DNA of 64,000 bases from a virus, in IMG/VR virus record IMGVR_UViG_3300037042_003896, positions 35,684 through 99,683 of that record. One strand, 5' to 3'. Numbering within the stretch: position 1 is the first letter of the stretch; the number at the start of each line of letters is the position of its first letter. The position numbers and the translations under genes were made by a program. The notes under the pieces are model-generated. The model was not told the origin of the DNA, searched no databases, and saw only the letters and a list, made by a program, of their open reading frames with translations. This document shows positions 39,173 to 45,964 of this stretch, piece after piece.

Positions 39173-39829
39173 TTATGTAGTACTTGTCATTGTAATTGTA
39201 TCAGGACTTCCTATCACTCCAACACTTGTACTTGTTATTTGTACTTGCATTGTAGTAGAATCACCAGGAGTACTTCCTGCAATTACCATAAAATAAATAT
39301 ATGTACCTCCAATAAAAGTTAATGAATAAGGATTAAATCCACCTGGTCCAATTATTGCATCCCAAACTTTAAGACTAAAATCAGGATCAGGATCTACACT
39401 TACATAAAGTTGACCATTTCCTCCTGTATGAGCAATTTCTGTTCCTGTAATTTCAACAGTGAATTGTTCATCTGGACCTATTATTTGTGATGACCAATAT
39501 TCTGTACGAGGATTACTCCCAGGTCCTGCATCAATTGGAGGAGCTATATTGAATATTACATCAGAAGGTACAAATAAAGTAGTGGTGGTAGTAGTAGTTG
39601 TAGTAGTAGTAACTACATTTAATATAATATAATTTAAACAAATTCCTACAGATTGTACTTTAATACATATAGTATCATCTGGTATAGGGGAGGCAATGTA
39701 TCCTGAGGATAGTGTGCTTGCAGGAATATTTGTAGCGAATATGGTATATATAATACCATCAGGACTTGTATATACATCAAATGGTCCAGCATCAATACCT
39801 ATTGTTGTTAATGTTATTAATATTGTCAT
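39173..39829 (-). CDS. fibre-like protein: GPF-type beta module, Thr linker, C-terminal beta domain
   Basis: 218 residues from the ATG at 39829. A start 19 codons upstream would overlap the previous gene and adds an unlikely Asn/Tyr-rich leader, so the internal Met is preferred. Residues 1-65 (ITLTTIGIDAGPFDVYTSPDG ... IPDDTICIKVQSVGIC) form the same small beta module as the N terminus of the protein at 27892-28758. A run of 11 Thr follows, then a 120-residue beta-rich domain (FNIAPPIDAGPGSNPRTEYW ... YSLTFIGGTYIYFMVIAG) ending in TITMTSTT. It lies 11 bases after the lectin-like fibre gene and before a terminator. A head or tail fibre role is inferred from the modules and position. Confidence 0.6.
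   Translation of the reverse strand: MTILITLTTIGIDAGPFDVYTSPDGIIYTIFATNIPASTLSSGYIASPIPDDTICIKVQSVGICLNYIILNVVTTTTTTTTTTTLFVPSDVIFNIAPPIDAGPGSNPRTEYWSSQIIGPDEQFTVEITGTEIAHTGGNGQLYVSVDPDPDFSLKVWDAIIGPGGFNPYSLTFIGGTYIYFMVIAGSTPGDSTTMQVQITSTSVGVIGSPDTITMTSTT
39575..39613 (-). repeat. Thr-linker microsatellite in the 218-residue fibre-like gene
   Basis: GTA/GTG/GTT triplets on the plus strand encode an unbroken Thr run between the N-terminal GPF module and the C-terminal beta domain. It belongs to the same triplet family as the tracts at 29-30.4 kb and 40.5 kb. Confidence 0.8.
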
Positions 39830-39840
39830 AATTGTTAGTT

Positions 39841-40650
39841 TTATAATGTATATGTATGTATTGCTCCTATTATTGTTGTAGACCAATCAATAGGATCTAC
39901 AGGAATATATACACCGTTGGTATATCTACTTGTTCTCAAGTTCTCTGTCATCCACACCTTTCCATCAGGCATCATTTTAGTTGGATAAATATTTCCATCA
40001 ATATCAATTAATGTACCTGTACTTCCTGGAGTATATCCACTAGTATTATCTGTAACAAGTCTAATATCAAATCCATAATTTTTTAAATAATGTATTGGAC
40101 TTGAATACATTGTGTTTCCATTATACCCAAAATTCCTATAATCTCCTAATGTTAGACTTCTTGATCCTGATCCCCAGAAATTTGCATAAGCATGTCGTCC
40201 TGACATAACTCCTGTATTCCCAACAACTCCACTTGGATTTATTTTAAACCCAGAAGTATTAGTTCCTTCCATTGCAGGATTACTTGCTTTTAACCAAAGA
40301 CCTGTTCCATCTGTCATATTTCCTATGGATTTCATAGGAACAGTTGTACTACCAAGAGAGGAAAATAATCCTGTCCAATCTGAATCAGTTGTAACACGCC
40401 ATCCTACAGGTGCTAATAATGGATTACTTGCAGCAAACCAATTATAAAGAAGACCATATATAGATGGAGAAATTGTAGTGGTAGTGGTTGTAGTCACTAT
40501 AGGATAATCACTTGTTGTTGTGGTAGTTGTGCTACTAGTAGTAGACGTAGTTGTTGTACTACTACTACTACTTGTTGTGGTAGTAGTAGTACAATTTGGA
40601 TTTACTGGTAAAAAGAAATCACTACAATCTGCTTTATTTGCTAGTGCCAT
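39841..40650 (-). CDS. fibre protein with Fib_succ_major (C-type-lectin-like) domain
   Basis: 269 residues. A 20-residue N-terminal anchor (MALANKADCSDFFLPVNPNC) is followed by a Thr/Ser linker (about 21-60). Then comes a Fibrobacter-succinogenes-major-paralogous domain: YGLLYNWFAASNPLLAPVGWRVTTDSDWTGLFSSLG, LWLKASN, TSGFKINPSG, FWGSGSRS, YGFDIRLVTD, and a closing PDGKVWMTENLRTSRYTNG. This is a lectin-like fold widespread in Bacteroidetes surface proteins and phage adhesins. The N-terminal anchor probably docks on the virion and the lectin-like end probably binds a host glycan; both are inference. It starts 1 base after the collar-domain fibre stop, so the fibre genes form one cassette. Confidence 0.8.
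   Translation of the reverse strand: MALANKADCSDFFLPVNPNCTTTTTTSSSSSTTTTSTTSSTTTTTTSDYPIVTTTTTTTISPSIYGLLYNWFAASNPLLAPVGWRVTTDSDWTGLFSSLGSTTVPMKSIGNMTDGTGLWLKASNPAMEGTNTSGFKINPSGVVGNTGVMSGRHAYANFWGSGSRSLTLGDYRNFGYNGNTMYSSPIHYLKNYGFDIRLVTDNTSGYTPGSTGTLIDIDGNIYPTKMMPDGKVWMTENLRTSRYTNGVYIPVDPIDWSTTIIGAIHTYTL
40473..40593 (-). repeat. Thr/Ser-linker microsatellite in the lectin-like fibre gene
   Basis: Two GTA/GTT/GTG-rich tracts with a short unique break (SDYPIV) encode about 38 residues, almost all Thr and Ser, between the N-terminal anchor and the lectin-like domain. The triplet pattern is the same as in the stabilization gene linkers. Confidence 0.85.
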
Positions 40651-40651
40651 A

Positions 40652-41749
40652 TTACGGAATATACATTATATAATAACAAGATAATACAGGAGGAATATTT
40701 GAATGAGCTGTACCACTTCCTGTGAAACTAATTCCTGTAGCTACAGTAATCCCCGTTGATGCAGAAGCAAGTCCAGTAGTTGTTCTGTTACTTGGTTCTA
40801 CTCTAACTGCTCCTTGTAAAGTACTTCCAGGAGCAAATGTCCAAGCAGCACTTCCATATATATAATTTCCTGCTGTAGTAATGTGCGTATGTCCAGGATC
40901 AGTTACAATACTTGATGTAGTATGTTTATGAGAAGCAAGGTTAGCTTCTGTAAGAATTACAGAATTAGCCCCCCATGTAGTATATAATGCATTATAATTA
41001 GGATTATCTCCTCCAGGAGCAACAACAGGATCTACAGTAACTCCTGCCATATCTGTAACACCTACTGGAAGTCTACCTCTTTTATCAGGAGTTCCGTGAT
41101 TACCATTACATAAATATACTTTATCCCAAACACCTAATCCTGCACCCGCAGCATCAAAATTACTTAATGTTCCATAATATTCAATAGCTGTATTAGGAAC
41201 CATTCGATTACTCATTAAACCATTAGTTACTGTAGATGAGATAGCACTGGCTACATATGCTTGTGTTTCAGCAATGGTATAATAATTTACAAAATTATCA
41301 CTTATTGCAGTTACAGTGATTTCTAATGCACAAAGTTCATCTATAGTTGCTTGTAAAACATCATGTGTTCCTGAGGATGGAATTACACCATTAAGACAGT
41401 CTATAGTATAGTCTGCGTTAAGTGTTGCTAAATCATCTTCTGTAGCAATTATCCTATCCTTTAGATCACATATGACTTTTGATATTGCTGTCAAAGTGTC
41501 ATTTAATGTGGCTGGAATAGGAAGATATGCTGCCACAAGATCACATATAGGAGAATCAATAGTTGGGAATATTCCTGTACCATCTAATACTTTTTCAAGA
41601 TATAATAAAATAACTTGTTCAACATGGGATAAAGTATCACCATATTGAATATTTAATGTTTCTCCAAAAGAAAAAGCATTTCCTGTATATTTGACACACT
41701 GGTCAGAGGTTGTTTCTACACAACCGTTAAAGCAATTCGTGCAAGACAT
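40652..41749 (-). CDS. fibre protein with C-terminal phage tail-collar domain
   Basis: 365 residues. The N terminus is Cys-rich (MSCTNCFNGCVETTSDQC). A helical/repetitive shaft of about 150 residues follows (ICDLVAAYLPIPATLNDTLTAISKVICDLKDRI, YYTIAETQAYVASAISS). The C-terminal half is a tail-collar/receptor-binding type domain: WDKVYLCNGNHGTPDKRGRLPVGVTDMAG, LASHKHTTSSI, DPGHTHI and a final IPPVLSCYYIMYIP. His-x-His motifs in this family usually coordinate metal along a trimer axis. It starts 2 bases after the small gene at 41752 and is followed immediately by the lectin-like fibre gene. Whether it is a head or a tail fibre cannot be told from sequence alone. Confidence 0.8.
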   Translation of the reverse strand: MSCTNCFNGCVETTSDQCVKYTGNAFSFGETLNIQYGDTLSHVEQVILLYLEKVLDGTGIFPTIDSPICDLVAAYLPIPATLNDTLTAISKVICDLKDRIIATEDDLATLNADYTIDCLNGVIPSSGTHDVLQATIDELCALEITVTAISDNFVNYYTIAETQAYVASAISSTVTNGLMSNRMVPNTAIEYYGTLSNFDAAGAGLGVWDKVYLCNGNHGTPDKRGRLPVGVTDMAGVTVDPVVAPGGDNPNYNALYTTWGANSVILTEANLASHKHTTSSIVTDPGHTHITTAGNYIYGSAAWTFAPGSTLQGAVRVEPSNRTTTGLASASTGITVATGISFTGSGTAHSNIPPVLSCYYIMYIP

Positions 41750-41751
41750 AT

Positions 41752-42018
41752 CTATCTGTATTTTAAAAGGTTAACTCTACTTGCAATCATCTCTATTGTA
41801 AAATGGATTGCATAATCTGGATTGAAATATTTATATTGTAAAATCCGTTTGTAATTCAACAGATCAAGAATTGCTCCTGCTGGAATAGGTTTATTCAACA
41901 TAAATACGATATTGTTATATAAATTGCTACCTAATTCTGCTAATTTACAATCTATATCTGCGATTAAGATTGTAATATCAGAACAGTCAGCACAATTTAT
42001 AAGTCTTGGCATTAACAT
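41752..42018 (-). CDS. small conserved virion-module protein, function unknown
   Basis: 88 residues (86 if the Met two codons downstream is the true start). The start INCADCSDITILIADIDCKLAELGS is Cys-bearing, and the middle is amphipathic (YNNIVFMLNKPIPAGAILDLLNYKRILQYKYFNPDYA). It ends in TAG, with the next gene beginning 3 bases later. It shares the (N)CADCSD / ADCSD-type N-terminal motif with the lectin-like fibre protein (NKADCSDFF), which hints at a common docking tag. No family assignment. Confidence 0.6.
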   Translation of the reverse strand: MLMPRLINCADCSDITILIADIDCKLAELGSNLYNNIVFMLNKPIPAGAILDLLNYKRILQYKYFNPDYAIHFTIEMIASRVNLLKYR

Positions 42019-42019
42019 G

Positions 42020-42175
42020 TTAATATGTCTTTACTTGATTAGGATTTGTTGGTTTTGGTTGAGGAACTGCAAGTTTTGATTGATTGCTTTTACAAGCTCC
42101 ACAAAGTCCATTACTCAACTGACATGCAGGCACATTAGCCTGACATATTTTACATTTTGTTGGTTGACATCCCAT
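42020..42175 (-). CDS. 51-residue Cys-rich putative zinc-ribbon protein
   Basis: The frame starts at an ATG overlapping the previous stop (TAATG) and ends with TAA just before the next gene. It has six Cys: CQPTKCKICQ, PACQLS and GLCGACK, so two CxxC pairs can bind one zinc. The C-terminal third is a Pro/Gln/Asn-rich tail (LAVPQPKPTNPNQVKTY). Its exact fit between two coupled genes is the main support that it is real. A structural staple or assembly adaptor is possible; function unknown. Confidence 0.65.
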   Translation of the reverse strand: MGCQPTKCKICQANVPACQLSNGLCGACKSNQSKLAVPQPKPTNPNQVKTY

Positions 42176-42714
42176 TATTGAAAGTTTATTAAATAGTTAT
42201 TTCCAGAGCATCCACAATTTGTTCTAATAAAATTATTTAACATTTTGTCTGCTTGGATATATAATTTTGTTGATTCAATTGTTGCACAATTATTTGCTGA
42301 TGCAATAGATCCTTGAATAAAGAAGTAGATAGTATTTAAATCAACTTTTGACTGTGTCTTGATTGCTCTATCACATTCCATCATATCAAGTTTCATAAAG
42401 GCTTCATCAAACTTTTCTTGAATTTTATCTGTACGCATAATCCTCTTCTCCACAATATTATCATCTACATCAAATCTGAAACAATATATTCCATCAGGAA
42501 GAGGTTGTATGTCAACTGAAATTTCAAGAATAACCGAATTTAAAATAGTAGTGCCTTCTGTTACAATAGGTATATTGCTTATTGTACCAAATCCTGGAAC
42601 TTCTACTTCAACTACAGCAAATACTGGAGGAACATCATATGTGGATGCATCTACAATAGCTATTGTATTAAGATCATATGTTGGAAGTATCAAGAAATTT
42701 AATATAGTTGCCAT
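42175..42714 (-). CDS. virion-module protein of unknown function
   Basis: 179 residues from the ATG at 42714. A longer frame begins upstream, but its first 15 codons would be read through the terminator hairpin at 42730-42770, so the internal Met (MATILNFLILPTYDL) is chosen. The N-terminal half is beta-rich (FAVVEVEVPGFGTISNIPIV, LEISVDIQPLPDGIYCFRF). The C-terminal half is helical with spaced Cys (KLDMMECDRAI ... NCATIESTKLYIQADKMLNNFIRTNCGCSGNN). Similar two-part proteins occur in the head/fibre modules of Bacteroidetes phages. No enzyme motif. Confidence 0.6.
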   Translation of the reverse strand: MATILNFLILPTYDLNTIAIVDASTYDVPPVFAVVEVEVPGFGTISNIPIVTEGTTILNSVILEISVDIQPLPDGIYCFRFDVDDNIVEKRIMRTDKIQEKFDEAFMKLDMMECDRAIKTQSKVDLNTIYFFIQGSIASANNCATIESTKLYIQADKMLNNFIRTNCGCSGNNYLINFQ

Positions 42715-42729
42715 ATTATTTAAATAAAA

Positions 42730-42770
42730 TATGCCAGAGGATTTGAGAGATCCTCTCACCCTCTGGCATA
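42730..42770 (-). terminator. strong intrinsic terminator after the 377-residue gene
   Basis: An 11-bp perfect inverted repeat (TATGCCAGAGG at 42730-42740 with 42760-42770) encloses a second 5-bp stem GAGAG/CTCTC. On the minus strand it is followed directly by TTTTATTTA, the form expected of a rho-independent terminator. It separates the highly Thr-ended gene from the fibre cassette. Confidence 0.85.
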
Positions 42771-42796
42771 GGTTTATGATTTAATAAATGTTAGAA

Positions 42797-43930
42797 TTAC
42801 ATAACCACCAAACCAGTAGTTGTTGTTGTAGTAGTGATACAAACATTATTATCAGCAACAGTTCCTAAAGCATCTTCAAGAGCATCTTGAAAAGCAATAG
42901 AGGCAGGACCACCCGCAATAGCAGCAATAATAACCATCGAATCTTCTTTAATGTAGTCACCCCAAGCATATGCTGATTTGTCTATCTCATTAAATTTGAT
43001 ATAGAAAGTATCATAAGTAGAACCACTTGATACCCAACTTTCGAAGTTACCATTATATCCTGCCATCCTATAGAGATGTTTCAGATACCCAGCCTGATAG
43101 CTATAGAAGTTCTTCTCAAGTTGTGCAATTTCAGCAGAAGTACCAGTTGCATAATTTGAAGTCTGAACAACAGTAGCTTCTGCTACGATGTTACAAGCAT
43201 CAGCAACAATGAAGTCTGCAGTAGTTGCAGGTCCACTATATACAAATGTACGGAAATACATCCTGTCATATTCAAATGGGAATGCAGCAACGTCACATGG
43301 CTGACCATATGCGGTGAGAGCTTTACCAGTGATACGAAGAATAGTTCCACCAATATTTTCAAATGTATAGAACTGAGTCAAATGAATATTGTCTGAGTTA
43401 ATACCAGGAGCCTGAGCTTCAAGTTTTACAATGAAAAGATCAATAAGAGCACTAAGATCTGCAATAGGATCACAAGGATCAGCACCACAGTCACAACAAG
43501 GAGCCTGAACAGTTACTGAACGTGTAAAACCATTGAAATAAAGAGTGTCAAGATAACTTGAATGTGCACGAAGGGTAAGGGTGATAACATCACCACATTT
43601 TACATCCCAACTGTCAACATCAGTAATCTGAGTTACAGGAGTTGGACATCCTGAAACTTTGTACCATTCTGTAACGTTAGAGTTACATCCCCTACTAGCA
43701 CCACATCCAGCAATTTTATCTGAACGTTTTGATCCTTGTAGATAAGTGTTAGTCCTACCTTGAGCCACATAGAAATATGGACCTGAAGAAGGAGTTGGAG
43801 TTGCTTCGTAAGCGTTATCAAAGATACCCACTTCACCAGCAGTTAAAGCTTGTGTAGCACTACCAGGTGTAGGAAGAGCAATCTGTCCTATTGGCACTAC
43901 GAAAAGCGTGGTTAATGAAAAATCAGCCAT
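42797..43930 (-). CDS. capsid-associated/structural protein with a C-terminal Thr stub
   Basis: 377 residues. The N terminus is MADFSLTTLFVVPIGQIALPTPGSATQALTAGEVGIFDN, then PYFYVAQGRTNTYLQGSKRSDKI. A Cys-rich patch follows (CGASRGC, APCCDCGADPCDP), then a beta/alpha body (FPFEYDRMYFRTFVYSG, YSYQAGYLKHLYRMAGYNG). It is two genes downstream of the conserved gene that follows the major capsid protein, in the position of auxiliary capsid proteins in crAss-like phages, so that role is plausible. It ends VCITTTTTTTGLVVM: a Thr run like the fibre linkers, but with nothing after it. A terminator stands 27 bases beyond the stop. Confidence 0.6.
   Translation of the reverse strand: MADFSLTTLFVVPIGQIALPTPGSATQALTAGEVGIFDNAYEATPTPSSGPYFYVAQGRTNTYLQGSKRSDKIAGCGASRGCNSNVTEWYKVSGCPTPVTQITDVDSWDVKCGDVITLTLRAHSSYLDTLYFNGFTRSVTVQAPCCDCGADPCDPIADLSALIDLFIVKLEAQAPGINSDNIHLTQFYTFENIGGTILRITGKALTAYGQPCDVAAFPFEYDRMYFRTFVYSGPATTADFIVADACNIVAEATVVQTSNYATGTSAEIAQLEKNFYSYQAGYLKHLYRMAGYNGNFESWVSSGSTYDTFYIKFNEIDKSAYAWGDYIKEDSMVIIAAIAGGPASIAFQDALEDALGTVADNNVCITTTTTTTGLVVM
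42814..42838 (-). repeat. Thr-linker stub at the end of the 377-residue gene
   Basis: GTA/GTT triplets encode seven Thr immediately before GLVVM and the stop. The same tract type elsewhere always joins two domains; here the second domain is absent. Confidence 0.7.
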
Positions 43931-43957
43931 TTTTGTTTAAGATTAAATTGTTAATAA

Positions 43958-44689
43958 TTATTCATTTGTTTGAATTCTAAATTGTGCGCTTTGTACAGCA
44001 GAAGCATTCTCGGTGTACATTGCTAAGTTTTGTACTGTTAGATCTAATAGTTCGTCCTCTAGATATAATTCTAATTCGCAATCTTGATTAGTTGATGGAG
44101 TTCCATCAAACTTAACATATCCTGCTTTATCAATATAAACTGGATATCTCATATACATTATGTAGATATCTAAAGGAGTGAACGTTCCATCTGTAAATAC
44201 AGAAATTTCATCAGAAGATAAAAAGTTAAACGTTTCTTGATATTCAAAGGACGGTTTGTAATGATCATTATTTAGAATAAACTGAAGATCACCATGTTTA
44301 GCAAGATCTCTATTAATCCAAATTTTTCTATTCTTACATCTTCCTTTATCTGCTAAAATATATGAATCTATATAGAACATATATTGAGGAACTAATGTAT
44401 GCACATTTGCTACCCATTGATTCAACTCTACATCTTTAATTGCTAAAGATAGAGGTTGATGGTTATAATTAATGACTAAACTTTGTAGGTCTTCATAACG
44501 TTTTTTAAACGCATCAAATCCCATACCGCTTACCACACTAATTCCATCAACCTTTTGCTTTATTAATTTAATCTGTGCTTCATTTAAAGCTAAGATTTTA
44601 TCTTCTAGCTGAATCTGTTGATGATCATTAGTAGATAGCTTATTTAGTTTCTGATCTATCTTGTATAATAAACTATCTACAGGTATCAT
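43958..44689 (-). CDS. conserved virion-module protein, unknown function
   Basis: 243 residues. The N-terminal 65 residues are a coiled-coil-like helix (LLYKIDQKLNKLSTNDHQQIQLEDKILALNEAQIKLIKQKVDG). The rest is mixed, with WINRDLAKHGDLQFILNNDHYKPSFEYQETF, MYMRYPVYIDKAGYVKFDGTPSTNQDCELELYLEDELLDLTVQNLAMYT and a polar end. The RYPVYID-GY-FDG-Dceleh pattern followed by a helix is something I recall from structural proteins of crAss-like phages, but I cannot name the family. It begins inside the stop of the 55-residue gene (TAATG) and lies between capsid genes. Confidence 0.6.
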   Translation of the reverse strand: MIPVDSLLYKIDQKLNKLSTNDHQQIQLEDKILALNEAQIKLIKQKVDGISVVSGMGFDAFKKRYEDLQSLVINYNHQPLSLAIKDVELNQWVANVHTLVPQYMFYIDSYILADKGRCKNRKIWINRDLAKHGDLQFILNNDHYKPSFEYQETFNFLSSDEISVFTDGTFTPLDIYIMYMRYPVYIDKAGYVKFDGTPSTNQDCELELYLEDELLDLTVQNLAMYTENASAVQSAQFRIQTNE

Positions 44690-44856
44690 TATTTTTTCTT
44701 TTTAGCAACTTTGCCACCACATTTCATAGTCGTTCTTGGGGTTAATGTTGCTTGTTTAGTTTTAGGTAATCCTGCCCCAGTTAAACTTCCAACATCACCA
44801 GGATTCATTCCTTCCGTATACGTTCGTCCTGTTTTAGGTTTAATTCTTGCTCCCAT
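44689..44856 (-). CDS. 55-residue basic small protein of the capsid operon
   Basis: The frame MGARIKPKTGRTYTEGMNPGDVG ... ends in KCGGKVAKKKK and its TAA overlaps the start of the following gene. It fits a 184-base space between two structural genes that would otherwise be empty. Its charge is strongly positive and it is Gly/Pro/Thr-rich, so it is probably unfolded on its own. A DNA-condensing or capsid-lining role is possible but only a guess. Confidence 0.7.
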   Translation of the reverse strand: MGARIKPKTGRTYTEGMNPGDVGSLTGAGLPKTKQATLTPRTTMKCGGKVAKKKK

Positions 44857-44873
44857 GTTGTTTATTTTTAAAA

Positions 44874-45842
44874 TTAAATAGATGCAATTTTCTTTGTTTT
44901 CAATTTTCCTTCCAATGTAATCAATTGATCTTGATTATCATCATCGGCAAGAAATTTAATAAGGTCATCTTCGTCTTTAGCTATTTCATATTCACCTTCA
45001 TAGACTTTACCACTTGGTTTAACCCTATATACGGAATGAATAATAGCTTGCTTGACAAGATCTTTTATATGGAGTAAATTTTCTTTCATGTCTGCAAACC
45101 TGTTAAACACCTCAACCGTTGAAAGTCCTTGGTATTTACCAACTTTGAATTCAGTCTCTTTCAGAACATTATCTACTTGATTGTATACAAACTCCTCTGT
45201 TGAATTATCTGAAACAGGAAGTCCCAGAAGTCTTGCAACTTTTTTCTTCTTTTCAGGAGTCATACTATCAAACTTGGCTATAGCTTTATTGATTAATTGT
45301 TTCTTCTTAAAGACTATCGCATTTTCTATTTCTTCATCTGCAACATAAAATTGTGTATCTGCAGGATATTCACCACGTTCCCAAGCTTGATAACTAGAAG
45401 CTATAGTAGGATGAACACGTAACCAAGAAAAAGCTAACTCTTGTAATGGAGAAACCAAATCAAAGAAATTATCACCATCAATCAATTTAACAGGTTGTAC
45501 GTGTAATACATCGTCTGTGGAGGTAGATAATCCATAGTTCCAAAAAGAAGCACGAGGACCAAAATCTACATCACCAAGAGCTGATTGTAATTTAGCTCGC
45601 AATGCTTTGATTCTGTCCATCTCCAATTCTCGTTCTATAGGATCAGCAATTCTTTTAAGATAAGCAGCGTCAAGATCTAGTCCTGTTCTATACTTACCAT
45701 CTAATTCTTTATAAGGATACTTAAATACTCCTGTACCAGGAATTCTTGTAAGACCTTTTAACGATAATCCTCCTTGCATTGTTTGTAGTCCAGAGGTACT
45801 ATAATCTCGTTTGATTGTAGAAATTTTTCCTATTTTACCCAT
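44874..45842 (-). CDS. conserved structural protein next to the major capsid protein
   Basis: 322 residues. The N-terminal 100 residues are basic (MGKIGKISTIKRDYSTSGLQTMQGG, GTGVFKYPYKELDGKYRTGLD). Then comes a mixed domain (RASFWNYGLSTSTDDVLHVQPVKLIDGDNFFDLVSPLQELAF) and a helical C terminus (FDSMTPEKKKKVARLLGLPVSDNSTEEFVYNQVDNVLKE) ending in an acidic helix and KKIASI. It follows the major capsid gene after a 122-base gap with two hairpins. Crass-like genomes keep an equivalent gene in this place, but I cannot assign a fold. It is probably a virion component. Confidence 0.55.
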   Translation of the reverse strand: MGKIGKISTIKRDYSTSGLQTMQGGLSLKGLTRIPGTGVFKYPYKELDGKYRTGLDLDAAYLKRIADPIERELEMDRIKALRAKLQSALGDVDFGPRASFWNYGLSTSTDDVLHVQPVKLIDGDNFFDLVSPLQELAFSWLRVHPTIASSYQAWERGEYPADTQFYVADEEIENAIVFKKKQLINKAIAKFDSMTPEKKKKVARLLGLPVSDNSTEEFVYNQVDNVLKETEFKVGKYQGLSTVEVFNRFADMKENLLHIKDLVKQAIIHSVYRVKPSGKVYEGEYEIAKDEDDLIKFLADDDNQDQLITLEGKLKTKKIASI

Positions 45843-45866
45843 AATGTAGTTATTTGTTTGGTTTTT

Positions 45867-45914
45867 GAGAATTAGCCCCCCTCTAGGTGGGATGGGGCGA
45901 GGGGGGCTTTTCTC
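45867..45914 (-). terminator. GC-rich hairpin between the major capsid gene and the next gene
   Basis: A 10-bp perfect stem of G6/C6 character (AGCCCCCCTC at 45874-45883 with 45899-45908) is extended by GAGAA/TTCTC (45867-45871 with 45910-45914). It is by far the most GC-rich hairpin in this AT-rich block. On the minus strand it is not followed by a T run, so it could be a partial terminator, an RNA-end stabilizer for the capsid message, or both; on the plus strand TTTTCT follows it. Confidence 0.55.
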
Positions 45915-45928
45915 GGTAAATTAAATGG

Positions 45929-45956
45929 CTTAGAGATTTTCAAAATATTCTCTAAG
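45929..45956 (-). terminator. stem-loop just after the major capsid stop
   Basis: A perfect 8-bp stem CTTAGAGA/TCTCTAAG (45929-45936 with 45949-45956) lies 8 bases beyond the capsid stop. It is followed on the minus strand by CCATTTAATTT. Together with the GC-rich hairpin beyond it, it probably sets the 3' end or the stability of the capsid message. Confidence 0.5.
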
Positions 45957-45964
45957 TGGTATTA

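Noticed and set aside
39841-40650. Diversity-generating retroelement target
   Set aside because: The lectin-like domain is of a suitable type, but no reverse transcriptase, accessory gene or template/variable repeat pair is visible in the window.
42715-42759. Upstream start for the 179-residue protein
   Set aside because: The extra 15 codons are read through the terminator hairpin, so the internal Met at 42714 is preferred.
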